This document shows, in pieces, positions 1 to 9,245 of a DNA stretch of 64,000 nucleotides; position 1 is the first letter of the stretch; every line of letters starts with the position of its first letter. The DNA is from Rhynchopus sp. YZ270_cl-10 (Eukaryota; Euglenozoa; Diplonemea; Diplonemida; Diplonemidae). The translations under genes and the position numbers were made by a program. Below the pieces are notes generated by a model, which was not told the DNA's origin, made no database searches, and saw only the letters and a program-made list of their open reading frames with translations. The stretch spans positions 1,054,001 through 1,118,000 of the forward strand of contig OZ037922.1 of the NCBI GenBank assembly GCA_964035575.1, in the 5' to 3' direction.

Positions 1-222
1 CCAAAAAAAAAAAAAAATGAAAAACTATTTACAAGATGACTCAGCTCAGTGGCTTAGGTTCACCTTATACATTGTCTCCTCTATTTGTTTTACCCGGTAC
101 ACCGGTCACGACAGTGGACTGTTGTATTTCAACTTCCCCCCCCTCTTTCTGGAAAAAAACACATCAATCCCATCTTCACCCCTTTTTTTTCTTCTTTTTT
201 TTTCCCTTTTTTTGTTGCACAG
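1..222 (+). other. 3' end of an intron before the CIAO1 exon
   Basis: The sequence before position 223 has no WD40-like coding potential. It ends in a long T/C tract (about 178-216) followed by GCACAG, a good 3' splice site. The upstream part holds a degenerate copy of a dispersed repeat (about 36-135) found elsewhere in the window. The 5' splice site lies outside the window or is not recognisable. Confidence 0.65.
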
Positions 223-921
223 GATCACCACGAGAACGAGATCAAGGCAGCCTCCTTCAGCACCAACGGACTCATCGCCACTTGCGGAAGAGACAAAAGC
301 ATCTGGGTATGGGAGGAGGAGTCACGCGATGCTGAGCACGTCGAATACGAGGCAGTAGCATGCCTCGCCGAGCACACCCAGGACGTCAAGCACGTCAAAT
401 TCCACCCCACCCGCGAGACCATTGTCAGCTGCGGCTACGACAACACCATCAAGGTCTGGGAAGCGGATCCCTCCCAGCCAGACATGTGGAACTGCCTCCA
501 GACAGTCACCCCTGAGGAGGGGCACGCCTCCACAGTGTGGCATGTGGACTTCAATGCGGCAGGGGACCGTCTCGTGTCATGTGGCGATGATGGTACGCTC
601 ATCGTATGGGGGTTTGCAGAAGGTACGTTGCACAGACGTTCCACAATCGCAGGGGTGCACAGAAGAACTGTATACTGTGCAGCGTTCGGCAGAGGTGAGA
701 CAGCAGACGTCATTGCGACAGCGAGTGGTGACGATGCGATCCGTCTGTTCAGGCAGAACGCACCCGACAGCACCTCCCCCGGGATGGACACGGGGTATGC
801 GTTGGTGGAGGAGCTGTGCAATGCCCACGCGGCGGATGTCAACTGTGTGCAGTTTTCGCCAAGTGGGAAGCAAATGGCATCCTGTTCGGATGACTACTTC
901 ATCAAGGTCTGGGATGTTTGA
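223..921 (+). CDS. CIAO1: CIAO1/CIA1-like cytosolic Fe-S assembly WD40 protein, last exon (partial)
   Basis: This exon encodes the last 232 residues of a seven-bladed WD40 protein. Five repeats are visible, beginning HENEIK, HTQDVKHVKFHP, HASTVWHVDF, HRRTVYCAAF and HAADVNCVQFSP. The phrases ATCGRDKSIWVWE, HTQDVKH, STVW, SGDDAIRLF and SCSDDYFIKVW match the order and spacing of CIAO1, the WD40 subunit of the cytosolic iron-sulfur targeting complex (with MMS19 and CIAO2 in other eukaryotes). Human CIAO1 has about 339 residues, so roughly 100 residues and two blades lie in upstream exons outside the window. The exon start is chosen at the AG at 221-222; an open frame continues upstream but reads homopolymer-like sequence. 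The stop is at 919-921. The assignment is fairly secure, because generic WD40 proteins do not share this string of motifs. Confidence 0.85.
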   Translation, partial: DHHENEIKAASFSTNGLIATCGRDKSIWVWEEESRDAEHVEYEAVACLAEHTQDVKHVKFHPTRETIVSCGYDNTIKVWEADPSQPDMWNCLQTVTPEEGHASTVWHVDFNAAGDRLVSCGDDGTLIVWGFAEGTLHRRSTIAGVHRRTVYCAAFGRGETADVIATASGDDAIRLFRQNAPDSTSPGMDTGYALVEELCNAHAADVNCVQFSPSGKQMASCSDDYFIKVWDV

Positions 922-1369
922 AAAAAAAAGGTGGTGAAAAGAAGTGTGTGGATGTGCATTTTTTTTTTGAGGGTTTTGAAATCTTGTTCACCCTCTGTTT
1001 TTTTGTTTTTGTTTTTTTCAAAGAAGTGATGGATGCAGTATGTTGTTTTTTGCCTTGCCTGTGCATTCGTGTCTTCACGGCGGTGAAGTAAATGACCGTC
1101 GTGTTTGGGAGAGGGGAGGGGGAAGGGGTCTGCTAACTCAAGAGGAAAGGGAGGGAGGGGTAGGGGATTTCTTTGAGGAGGGTAAGAAGGGAACCGGAAA
1201 AAGGCTCCTTCATTCCTTCAGAACCACCTTTTCTCTCCCAGGTTATCCTCCTGCTGACCATGTTCTTTGTGTGTGTGTGTCAATGTTGCAAAAAAAAAAA
1301 AAGAAGAAAAAAAAACCAAAAAGCAAAACTAAAATATGAAACGAAATATATCGTGGGGAGCACATCAAG
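922..1369. other. 3' flank of the CIAO1-like gene, no gene seen
   Basis: Low-complexity T and A tracts, with a GT run near 1268-1280 and an A/G tract at 1290-1320. It presumably includes the 3' UTR. No coding frame of convincing composition is present. Confidence 0.5.
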
Positions 1370-1780
1370 CATGGATGTCCAAAGTACTTGAAGTACTTTT
1401 TTCTGATTTTTTATGGCACTTGAAGTACTTGACCCCCCTTTTTTTTTCCTCTCAAAATGACAGTCAAGTACTTGAAGATTGATCAAGTACTTGACCCCCT
1501 ATTTTTTTTTCTCGTACTTTTTTACTTTTTTACCCTCTGACAGAGTCTGTCAAGTACTTGTTTTCGAAAAAAAAACGTCAAGTACTTGATCAAGTACCCA
1601 CTTTTTTTTGTACTTGATCAAGTACTTGACGTTTTCTTTGTGAAAAAAGTACTTGACAGAGAGAAAACAAGTAAAAAAGAACGAGAAAAAAAAAAGGGTG
1701 TCAAGTACTTCAAGTATCAAGTATTGGGGTTTTTGGGGGATCAAGTACTTGATATACTTCAAGTACTTTGAACATCCATG
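1370..1780. mobile_element. Foldback/MITE-like element with AAGTACTT palindromes
   Basis: The ends are inverted repeats: the left end reads CATGGATGTCCAAAGTACTT and the right end is its complement with one change near the tip. ATCAAG occurs directly on both sides (1364-1369 and 1781-1786), consistent with a 6-bp target duplication. The interior is dominated by the palindromic motif CAAGTACTTG in many phases, separated by T or A runs. No coding sequence is seen, so this is a non-autonomous element of unknown superfamily. Confidence 0.75.
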
Positions 1781-2280
1781 ATCAAGGGTCGGAAAGTTGT
1801 TTTTCGCCCCCCCACCCCACCCCTTTTTTTTTCCTCACAACAATCTCTTCGTATGGTTGGTTATTTGCCCCTTTTTCTGCCCGATACCTTTTTGTGCGAG
1901 CGATTAGATTGCATAGGAAATAAAGGGTGCACAGGAAAGAAAAGCAACAACACAAACAAACGATGCTGTCAAAAAAAATCTGGAAAAAAAAAAGGGACTG
2001 TGGTGTGGCTGAAACCAGCAAATTTCACTGCTAAAGAACTGCTAACAAACTGCTAAATAATACCCTTTTTTTAGGGGTGGTGTATAAAAACATTTTTTTA
2101 CCTTGGGTTTTCCACTCCCCCTGTTGGCGCGCCTCCACTCTTGCATACCCATGTGTGACCCCACCGTCAAACGCAATCGACTCGCTGAGTCAAAAGAACG
2201 CACAGAACGGGGCTGAAAAAAATCACGAAAAACGCGTACCGTGCGCCTGCGGCGCCCACAAAGTGAGTTTTCCCCCTGAG

Positions 2281-2539
2281 TATGCTGTGTATGCTGTGTA
2301 TGCTGTGTATGCTGTGTATACTGTGTATACTGTGTATACTGTGTATACTGTGTATACTGTGTATACTGTGTATACTGTGTATACTGTGTATACTGTGTAT
2401 ACTGTGTATACTGTGTATACTGTGTATACTGTGTATACTGTGTATACTGTGTATACTGTGTATACTGTGTATACTGTGTATACTGTGTATACTGTGTATA
2501 CTGTGTATACTGTGTATACTGTGTATACTGTGTATACTG
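2281..2539 (+). repeat. 9-bp minisatellite TATACTGTG, 29 units
   Basis: Array of the 9-mer TATACTGTG; the first four units read TATGCTGTG. It is open in several frames on both strands because 9 is a multiple of 3, which gives artefactual repeat peptides. Confidence 0.97.
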
Positions 2540-2898
2540 CGGAAATTGACCAAAAACGAGAACTTGTCCATTTCGGCGAATTGACCCCACCACTGGCCGG
2601 ACGGATTCCGGAAATGCAAATGCCGGCGTTAAAAAGCTCACCAACGAAAAAAAAAAAAATTTTTTTTTTCCAACACCCGCAGGCCTGAACCGTGACGGGC
2701 CTATTTTCCGGGGTTTTTTCGGCTGGGGACCGGTTTTTTTCCCGCCCTTTTCGCGTCTTTTTTGTGTGATTTTTGTGCCCTTTTTCGGGGGTTTTTGCGC
2801 TTTGCGCCCGCCTCCATGACAAATTTGGGAAGCGCTGTGAAAATTTGACCCATTTGAACACAATCTGGGCCATATTTGGGTGATGGGTGGAGGGATTT

Positions 2899-3195
2899 TT
2901 AGACAAAGCTGATATTGGCTGGCCCCTTGCTCATACGCAGCGCAAAATCGTCCTCACGGATAGTGTGGAAGAATGGCGGAGGGGGTACTTGTGCCTCGAC
3001 GAGGGTGATGGAGGGCTCCAGGTTGGCCAGGGCTGCAGTAATCCTCCGAAAGTGGCGTTTGCCCACCTCACTTTGTGGTCTCTCGGAAAAACTACCACTG
3101 TTTTCTGTATTAGTTTCAGAGATTTCTTTATCGAGGCAGACTTGAAAGAAAATGAACCATTGGTTCGTGCACCGCCTCAGCGAAGTGTGGTCCAT
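2899..3195 (-). other. Unassigned open frame inside the intergenic element (98 codons)
   Basis: An open frame of mixed, non-repetitive composition on the minus strand. It is repeated unchanged in copies 2-4 (8079-8375, 13265-13561, 18526-18822). It resembles no family I recognise, and an overlapping plus-strand frame (2887-3288) is equally open. It may be a remnant of an element-encoded protein or chance. Adjacent sequence around 3215-3400 recurs at 33563-33830, so this stretch is itself repeat-derived. Confidence 0.2.
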
Positions 3196-3734
3196 GAGAT
3201 AATTTTCGGCGCTGCTGACCAGGGTAAAAATCTAGCTTTTTACACCACAGAGTCACTCAACGAACCCTTTTTTGCGAGCAAAAAATGAAAAATGGCGCCG
3301 CAGGCAAAATAAAATTTAGGTACAGCCTGGATGGTGCAGTCAGCAACCCACTTCCCCAAGGTACTCTCGTTCAACCACAGGGGGACTTGGTGATGGTGGG
3401 GGGCCGTTCTGGATTCGGCACCCCTCCCCCCCTTTTTTTTCCCTCCCCCAAAAACTGGTTATTTTGCATGAGCGGTCTCATCCAGACACGTGGTATTTTT
3501 TCTCGGGCTCCTCTGAGCCCCTGTGAACCCCTAAAACGCAGTAGAGACGCCGGGAAAAAAAAGTGCGGGAAAAAAATTTATTTTCCCAAATCTGGGGACG
3601 GGGACCGGATTTAGAAATAGGCCTGAACACCCGTGGGGAAAATTTTTTTTATACACCACCCCCCCAAAAATGCATGCTAACAAAGTGCTAACAAACTGCT
3701 AAATAATACCCTTTTTTTTGGGTTCAGCCACACC

Positions 3735-4065
3735 TCATTATATAATTGTTCAGTAGCACACCCCCAGGATCACGTACCCCTCAGTATGCAACCAACCCCT
3801 CACAGACGCTATACCTCCCACCTTTTCCTTTTGCTTTCCTTTTTCCTTTCCCTTTTTTACACATTACACTTTCCCTGCATACATTAGCGCAACAGTTTTA
3901 AATAGTACAATTTTTACACAATACCGAACACCTATTTTTCATTTTCTTTCGTTGTCCATTTTGTTACCTCTTTTTACTGTCCATCTTAAATCAGACTTTC
4001 ACTTTCTTTACCTCTACTAAGCTTGACTTAGCTCCTTTCTTTTGAGCCCATCAAAAATATACCAC
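3735..4065 (+). promoter_or_regulatory. 5' flank of receptor gene 1 with pyrimidine-rich acceptor region
   Basis: A 330-bp flank between the intergenic element and the gene. It contains a long T/C tract at about 3800-3870 followed by ATTAG and CAACAG near 3885-3896, and a second T/C tract after that, as expected for a splice acceptor. No upstream ATG is seen between the tract and the start codon. The same sequence occurs at 8915-9245, 14101-14431 and 19362-19692. Confidence 0.4.
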
Positions 4066-7020
4066 ATGATGACAACCAGAACCTCGTCATGGTGCACACA
4101 ACAGCTGTCCCTTCTCCTCCTCCTTGCCTGCACGACAGTCCCACCTGCAGCAGGGGTGCCACAGCAGCCGATCAGAGTCATGGCAGTGCTCTCCACCCAG
4201 GCACCCGTCACCCCACACGGTGCATGGGGTCCAGTGTCGGCCTGCATGCAGATCACACCTAGCTGCAAGGGCGGGCTTCCTCCACTTCACGCATGGCTGC
4301 GGCAGCAGCGGTCTGACGCACGAGGCAGCGTCTTCCTCACTGGACCTGACACCAAAAGTCGTTTCATTCTGTCGTACCCTTCGCAGTATCTTTTCAACCT
4401 TGAAGCCTGGCGACGACTTGGTGTTGACTTTGGAGTGCTCCAAGACGAAACGTTTGTGACGATGGACGGTCGTGCTGATGTTGCGGTACAGTTCCTGGAG
4501 GCGGCTCACGTTCCCATGATTGCATCAAGCATGATGTCTGACAACACATTTCCTATGTTCTACGGTCTCACCGAGCGGATTCACTACAAAACCATTGATG
4601 GTGTAACTATCGCGACGATTACACTCTGGCCTGATACCTGGCTCGGAGGCTCATTTAGCTTCTTCCGTCACGCAGTCATCCTTCCTGTTGTCTGCAAACG
4701 TGCCCGTGCACGTGGTGCACAACGTATCGTTGTCTTCATGTCTGGATCAGCCTACGGTGCTGACGACCCCACCATCTACTCACAGTACGACATTGATGTT
4801 GCGGTCTTCACTTTCGTCCCTGGAGACACCATCAAAACCAATGGGACGACCATATACAGGACAGGGCCTGGTTATGGACTGCTGTCGGTGAGCCTTGTGC
4901 AGGACGGTGCAGTGTGGACGGATTCGTTTGAGGCAATCAGTCTCAACACACCACCTGCAGGATACGACACGGCTGTGTTTGCTGCGGACCAGGCCTGGGC
5001 ACAGCTCGCGTTGGATCAGGCGAATGCGAACAACGTTGCTCTCACTGTGTCCACTGCAGCGCTTGACCCATCCTCTGGCCCGAATGGCGAACTTTTCTGT
5101 GCCCTGTACGAATGCCACATGGGACGTATGGGGTGTGATGCAATATATGAATGGGCCAAATGGGCCGATGTGGTGGTGACCGTGGGTGGGGGCTTCAGAG
5201 GTCCTGGGTGGCCGGCCGGCCCAGTGACGAACGGTGACATCTATGCGGGGAACCCGTTCACAGATTTGATGTGCACACAGAATTACACAGGTCCAGGGTT
5301 GTTGCGTATTTTGGAGCACGGCCTCAACTTCACAGCTTCTGACGGGACACATCCTGGTGCTACCCATTCGTACCTGCAGGTGGCGGGGTTGCGATTCAGG
5401 TACAACACACTCTTGCCGCGGCAGCAGCGTGTCACGGCGGTGGAGGTCTTTGACAAGGAGCTGGAGGAGTACGTTCCCCTGAGCAGACGCCGCACCTACT
5501 CGGTGGTCACCATCCAGCACCTCCTCCGTGGTGCTGACGGCTACGGAGACAGCCTTGGCGACCACCAACCAGGCTCACAGGTGTGCCACACGAGCACCAC
5601 AATTGAGGTGTTCATTGCCTACCTGAGGCGCCAGAGCACCTACACACCACACATTGACGGGCTCTCTATTAACGACTTCAGCGGGACATGGATGAACCTC
5701 TTGAACAAGACACGTGAGGACTGCACAGTGGACGAACGCTTCTTGGCTGAGTGGAGCGACTGCGAGCCGTGTGAGCCAGGCTTCTGGCATCCCAACGTTG
5801 AGAGTGAGTTCTGTGTGGAGAAGCTTGCGACTGTGAAGGAGTCAGGAGACGGTGCGCCTATTGGTTTGATTCTTGGTGTCGTGTTTGGTGTGCTTGTGCT
5901 GCTTGCGATTCCTGTTGCGTGGAAGATGACAGAGAAGCAGCGCCGCATCAATGCACTCTTCAACAACAACAAGATTGCTGAGGAATGTGCCGTTGCGGTT
6001 GTGGAGCTGCGTCTCTCGGACCTGGATTACTTACTGGAGTTGGACAACCCAAACAAAATCCAAGCAGCCTTCATCTCCATTGTGAAGCAGCTGAAGGTGT
6101 ACATGGCGTTCATGCCAAAGACTCTCCTTGCTGAACGTGTGGGGAGTGATGAAGAGAAGAATGAGGGATCTGATAGTTCATCCAAGTTCAGCAATAGCAG
6201 AAGCAAGCAGTCTTCTTTAAAGTCACGCCAGAAAGATCAGGTCAGGCAAGCAACAAACTTCACAAAACGCAAGCACATTTCGATGTTGTGCCTGAACAGC
6301 AGAAACCACACTGCACTCTGCGATAAGTCGGACGGTGCAGGTGTGGTGCACACAGCACTGATTGAGACCTTCACCTTCACTGTTGCGACGCACAAGGGTG
6401 TGTCCGAGCCTATGTGTGGCGACCGTCTTGTGGCATCGTGGAACACTATCGTCGACCGTGCGGGGCACTGTGAGCGTGCGTGCGATGCAGCACACGCATT
6501 GCTTGAAACGTTCGGGGACACCAAAACCTGTGATGAGCAGGCAGTGATTACACCGAACATTGGAATTGCTTCGGGAAAGGGACTCTTTGGTTTGTTTGGA
6601 GGCACGACAACAAAGAAGTACGATGTTATCGGGACGGTGCTGCCGTCTGCAACGATTCTGATGCTTCTGAACAAAGAGCACGAGACGCACATCCTCGTCA
6701 CTGCGAAGGTTGCGGAGGCTGTGGGCTCTGCCTATTTTGTGAGCATTGTGGACTACGTGCACTACGCGAAGCTGGATCGGGCGAGCTTTATCTTTGAGTT
6801 GCGTGAGGGCAAAGATAATAAAGACGGAGATGAGTGGATGTACACATTGGACTCACACGCCAAGAACGACCCTTACCTTGTGTGCAACGATGCATGGAGG
6901 CAGGTGATCAAGGACGGCACTCTCCCTTCGGCTGAAGGGCTGAGTGAAAAGCTACGTTCCATTGCTGCGGATGAGAAGCAGCAGTATGTTGCGCCGTGTG
7001 CTTCACTGAATCTTTTGTAA
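4066..7020 (+). CDS. Receptor-like protein: 5'-nucleotidase-type ectodomain, TM, cyclase-type domain (copy 1)
   Basis: The 984-residue type I membrane protein starts with a signal peptide (1-30, leucine-rich core, then PPAAG). The start is the ATG at 4066; upstream in-frame codons reach only a TTG. Residues about 35-385 occupy the position of a calcineurin-type metallophosphatase domain but lack the usual NDxHG, GDxxxG and GNHE motifs. Residues about 385-500 match the 5'-nucleotidase C-terminal domain (GPVTNGDIYAGNPF, YTGPGLLRILEHG, YLQVAGLRFRY, LLRGADGYGDS). A Cys-rich juxtamembrane segment (CEPCEPGFW) and one TM helix (about 597-618) follow. The cytosolic part has a helical linker (QAAFISIVKQLKVYMAFMPK) and a class III nucleotidyl cyclase-type domain (about 737-915) with CGDRLVASWN, IGIASG and YDVIGT. 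The first metal-binding Asp and the AxR-type Arg are not visible. It may be a sensor with a pseudo-cyclase output; function is inferred. Confidence 0.85.
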   Translation: MMTTRTSSWCTQQLSLLLLLACTTVPPAAGVPQQPIRVMAVLSTQAPVTPHGAWGPVSACMQITPSCKGGLPPLHAWLRQQRSDARGSVFLTGPDTKSRFILSYPSQYLFNLEAWRRLGVDFGVLQDETFVTMDGRADVAVQFLEAAHVPMIASSMMSDNTFPMFYGLTERIHYKTIDGVTIATITLWPDTWLGGSFSFFRHAVILPVVCKRARARGAQRIVVFMSGSAYGADDPTIYSQYDIDVAVFTFVPGDTIKTNGTTIYRTGPGYGLLSVSLVQDGAVWTDSFEAISLNTPPAGYDTAVFAADQAWAQLALDQANANNVALTVSTAALDPSSGPNGELFCALYECHMGRMGCDAIYEWAKWADVVVTVGGGFRGPGWPAGPVTNGDIYAGNPFTDLMCTQNYTGPGLLRILEHGLNFTASDGTHPGATHSYLQVAGLRFRYNTLLPRQQRVTAVEVFDKELEEYVPLSRRRTYSVVTIQHLLRGADGYGDSLGDHQPGSQVCHTSTTIEVFIAYLRRQSTYTPHIDGLSINDFSGTWMNLLNKTREDCTVDERFLAEWSDCEPCEPGFWHPNVESEFCVEKLATVKESGDGAPIGLILGVVFGVLVLLAIPVAWKMTEKQRRINALFNNNKIAEECAVAVVELRLSDLDYLLELDNPNKIQAAFISIVKQLKVYMAFMPKTLLAERVGSDEEKNEGSDSSSKFSNSRSKQSSLKSRQKDQVRQATNFTKRKHISMLCLNSRNHTALCDKSDGAGVVHTALIETFTFTVATHKGVSEPMCGDRLVASWNTIVDRAGHCERACDAAHALLETFGDTKTCDEQAVITPNIGIASGKGLFGLFGGTTTKKYDVIGTVLPSATILMLLNKEHETHILVTAKVAEAVGSAYFVSIVDYVHYAKLDRASFIFELREGKDNKDGDEWMYTLDSHAKNDPYLVCNDAWRQVIKDGTLPSAEGLSEKLRSIAADEKQQYVAPCASLNLL

Positions 7021-7226
7021 ACTAAGTGAGGATGGTCTCTGAGTGGCCAACTACACGAACCCAAGATATTTGTGAGGGTGGCGAATAGGTTATTTATTTG
7101 ATGACTAACGAACAGGGTTCTTAGGCTATTGTCTAGACAACAAAAATCAAGAAATAATAGTACGAGTAAGGGTACTTGTAAAATGAAGAGTGGTGGCTGT
7201 AACATCCAGAAAAAAATATCGTACGT

Positions 7227-8914
7227 GGTGTGGCTGAAACCAGCAAATTTCACTGCTAAAGAACTGCTAACAAACTGCTAAATAATACCCTTTTTTTAGG
7301 GGTGGTGTATAAAAACATTTTTTTACCTTGGGTTTTCCACTCCCCCTGTTGGCGCGCCTCCACTCTTGCATACCCATGTGTGACCCCACCGTCAAACGCA
7401 ATCGACTCGCTGAGTCAAAAGAACGCACAGAACGGGGCTGAAAAAAATCACGAAAAACGCGTACCGTGCGCCTGCGGCGCCCACAAAGTGAGTTTTCCCC
7501 CTGAGTATGCTGTGTATGCTGTGTATGCTGTGTATGCTGTGTATGCTGTGTATACTGTGTATACTGTGTATACTGTGTATACTGTGTATACTGTGTATAC
7601 TGTGTATACTGTGTATACTGTGTATACTGTGTATACTGTGTATACTGTGTATACTGTGTATACTGTGTATACTGTGTATACTGTGTATACTGTGTATACT
7701 GTGTATACTGTGTATACTGCGGAAATTGACCAAAAACGAGAACTTGTCCATTTCGGCGAATTGACCCCACCACTGGCCGGACGGATTCCGGAAATGCAAA
7801 TGCCGGCGTTAAAAAGCTCACCAACGAAAAAAAAAAAAATTTTTTTTTTCCAACACCCGCAGGCCTGAACCGTGACGGGCCTATTTTCCGGGGTTTTTTC
7901 GGCTGGGGACCGGTTTTTTTCCCGCCCTTTTCGCGTCTTTTTTGTGTGATTTTTGTGCCCTTTTTCGGGGGTTTTTGCGCTTTGCGCCCGCCTCCATGAC
8001 AAATTTGGGAAGCGCTGTGAAAATTTGACCCATTTGAACACAATCTGGGCCATATTTGGGTGATGGGTGGAGGGATTTTTAGACAAAGCTGATATTGGCT
8101 GGCCCCTTGCTCATACGCAGCGCAAAATCGTCCTCACGGATAGTGTGGAAGAATGGCGGAGGGGGTACTTGTGCCTCGACGAGGGTGATGGAGGGCTCCA
8201 GGTTGGCCAGGGCTGCAGTAATCCTCCGAAAGTGGCGTTTGCCCACCTCACTTTGTGGTCTCTCGGAAAAACTACCACTGTTTTCTGTATTAGTTTCAGA
8301 GATTTCTTTATCGAGGCAGACTTGAAAGAAAATGAACCATTGGTTCGTGCACCGCCTCAGCGAAGTGTGGTCCATGAGATAATTTTCGGCGCTGCTGACC
8401 AGGGTAAAAATCTAGCTTTTTACACCACAGAGTCACTCAACGAACCCTTTTTTGCGAGCAAAAAATGAAAAATGGCGCCGCAGGCAAAATAAAATTTAGG
8501 TACAGCCTGGATGGTGCAGTCAGCAACCCACTTCCCCAAGGTACTCTCGTTCAACCACAGGGGGACTTGGTGATGGTGGGGGGCCGTTCTGGATTCGGCA
8601 CCCCTCCCCCCCTTTTTTTTCCCTCCCCCAAAAACTGGTTATTTTGCATGAGCGGTCTCATCCAGACACGTGGTATTTTTTCTCGGGCTCCTCTGAGCCC
8701 CTGTGAACCCCTAAAACGCAGTAGAGACGCCGGGAAAAAAAAGTGCGGGAAAAAAATTTATTTTCCCAAATCTGGGGACGGGGACCGGATTTAGAAATAG
8801 GCCTGAACACCCGTGGGGAAAATTTTTTTTATACACCACCCCCCCAAAAATGCATGCTAACAAAGTGCTAACAAACTGCTAAATAATACCCTTTTTTTTG
8901 GGTTCAGCCACACC
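7227..8914 (+). mobile_element. Intergenic inverted-terminus element, copy 2
   Basis: Same termini and content as the element at 2002-3734. The left flank is now the 3' flank of the receptor gene (ATATCGTACGT) and the right flank the 5' flank of the next gene. Only minisatellite length distinguishes it from copy 1. Confidence 0.7.
7506..7719 (+). repeat. 9-bp minisatellite TATACTGTG, 24 units
   Basis: Same array as at 2281-2539 but with 24 units, the first five of the TATGCTGTG type. Confidence 0.97.
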
Positions 8915-9245
8915 TCATTATATAATTGTTCAGTAGCACACCCCCAGGATCACGTACCCCTCAGTATGCAACCAACCCCTCACAGACGCTATACCTCCCA
9001 CCTTTTCCTTTTGCTTTCCTTTTTCCTTTCCCTTTTTTACACATTACACTTTCCCTGCATACATTAGCGCAACAGTTTTAAATAGTACAATTTTTACACA
9101 ATACCGAACACCTATTTTTCATTTTCTTTCGTTGTCCATTTTGTTACCTCTTTTTACTGTCCATCTTAAATCAGACTTTCACTTTCTTTACCTCTACTAA
9201 GCTTGACTTAGCTCCTTTCTTTTGAGCCCATCAAAAATATACCAC

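Larger units (their letters stand above)
2002..3734 (+). mobile_element. Intergenic inverted-terminus element, copy 1
   Basis: The termini are GGTGTGGCTGAA on the left and the complement TTCAGCCACACC on the right. Inside both ends, in the same orientation, lies a block with repeated CTGCTAA followed by AATAATACCC and a T run. The element holds a 9-bp minisatellite, a block similar to the satellite at 63.3-64 kb (around 2541-2625) and a unique-looking segment of about 900 bp. No target duplication is evident (left flank GGGACTGT, right flank TCATTATA). Shorter elements with the same termini occur at 24314-24378 and near 45540-45610, so the family is dispersed. Classification is unknown. Confidence 0.7.

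Noticed and set aside
2281-2539. CRISPR-like array in the tandem repeats
   Set aside because: The repeats are contiguous without spacers, and the genome is eukaryotic.
2042-2906. Long frames on both strands across the 9-bp minisatellites, giving peptides of repeated YTV, QYT or SIH
   Set aside because: The period is a multiple of three, so frames stay open by construction. The frames begin and end in repeat flanks and have no independent support.
2002-3734. Helitron as the class of the intergenic elements
   Set aside because: The ends are inverted repeats, and no TC start or CTRR end with hairpin fits.
4042-4065. Upstream extension of the receptor protein beginning at 4042
   Set aside because: The codon at 4042 is TTG; the first ATG is at 4066 and gives a better signal peptide start.
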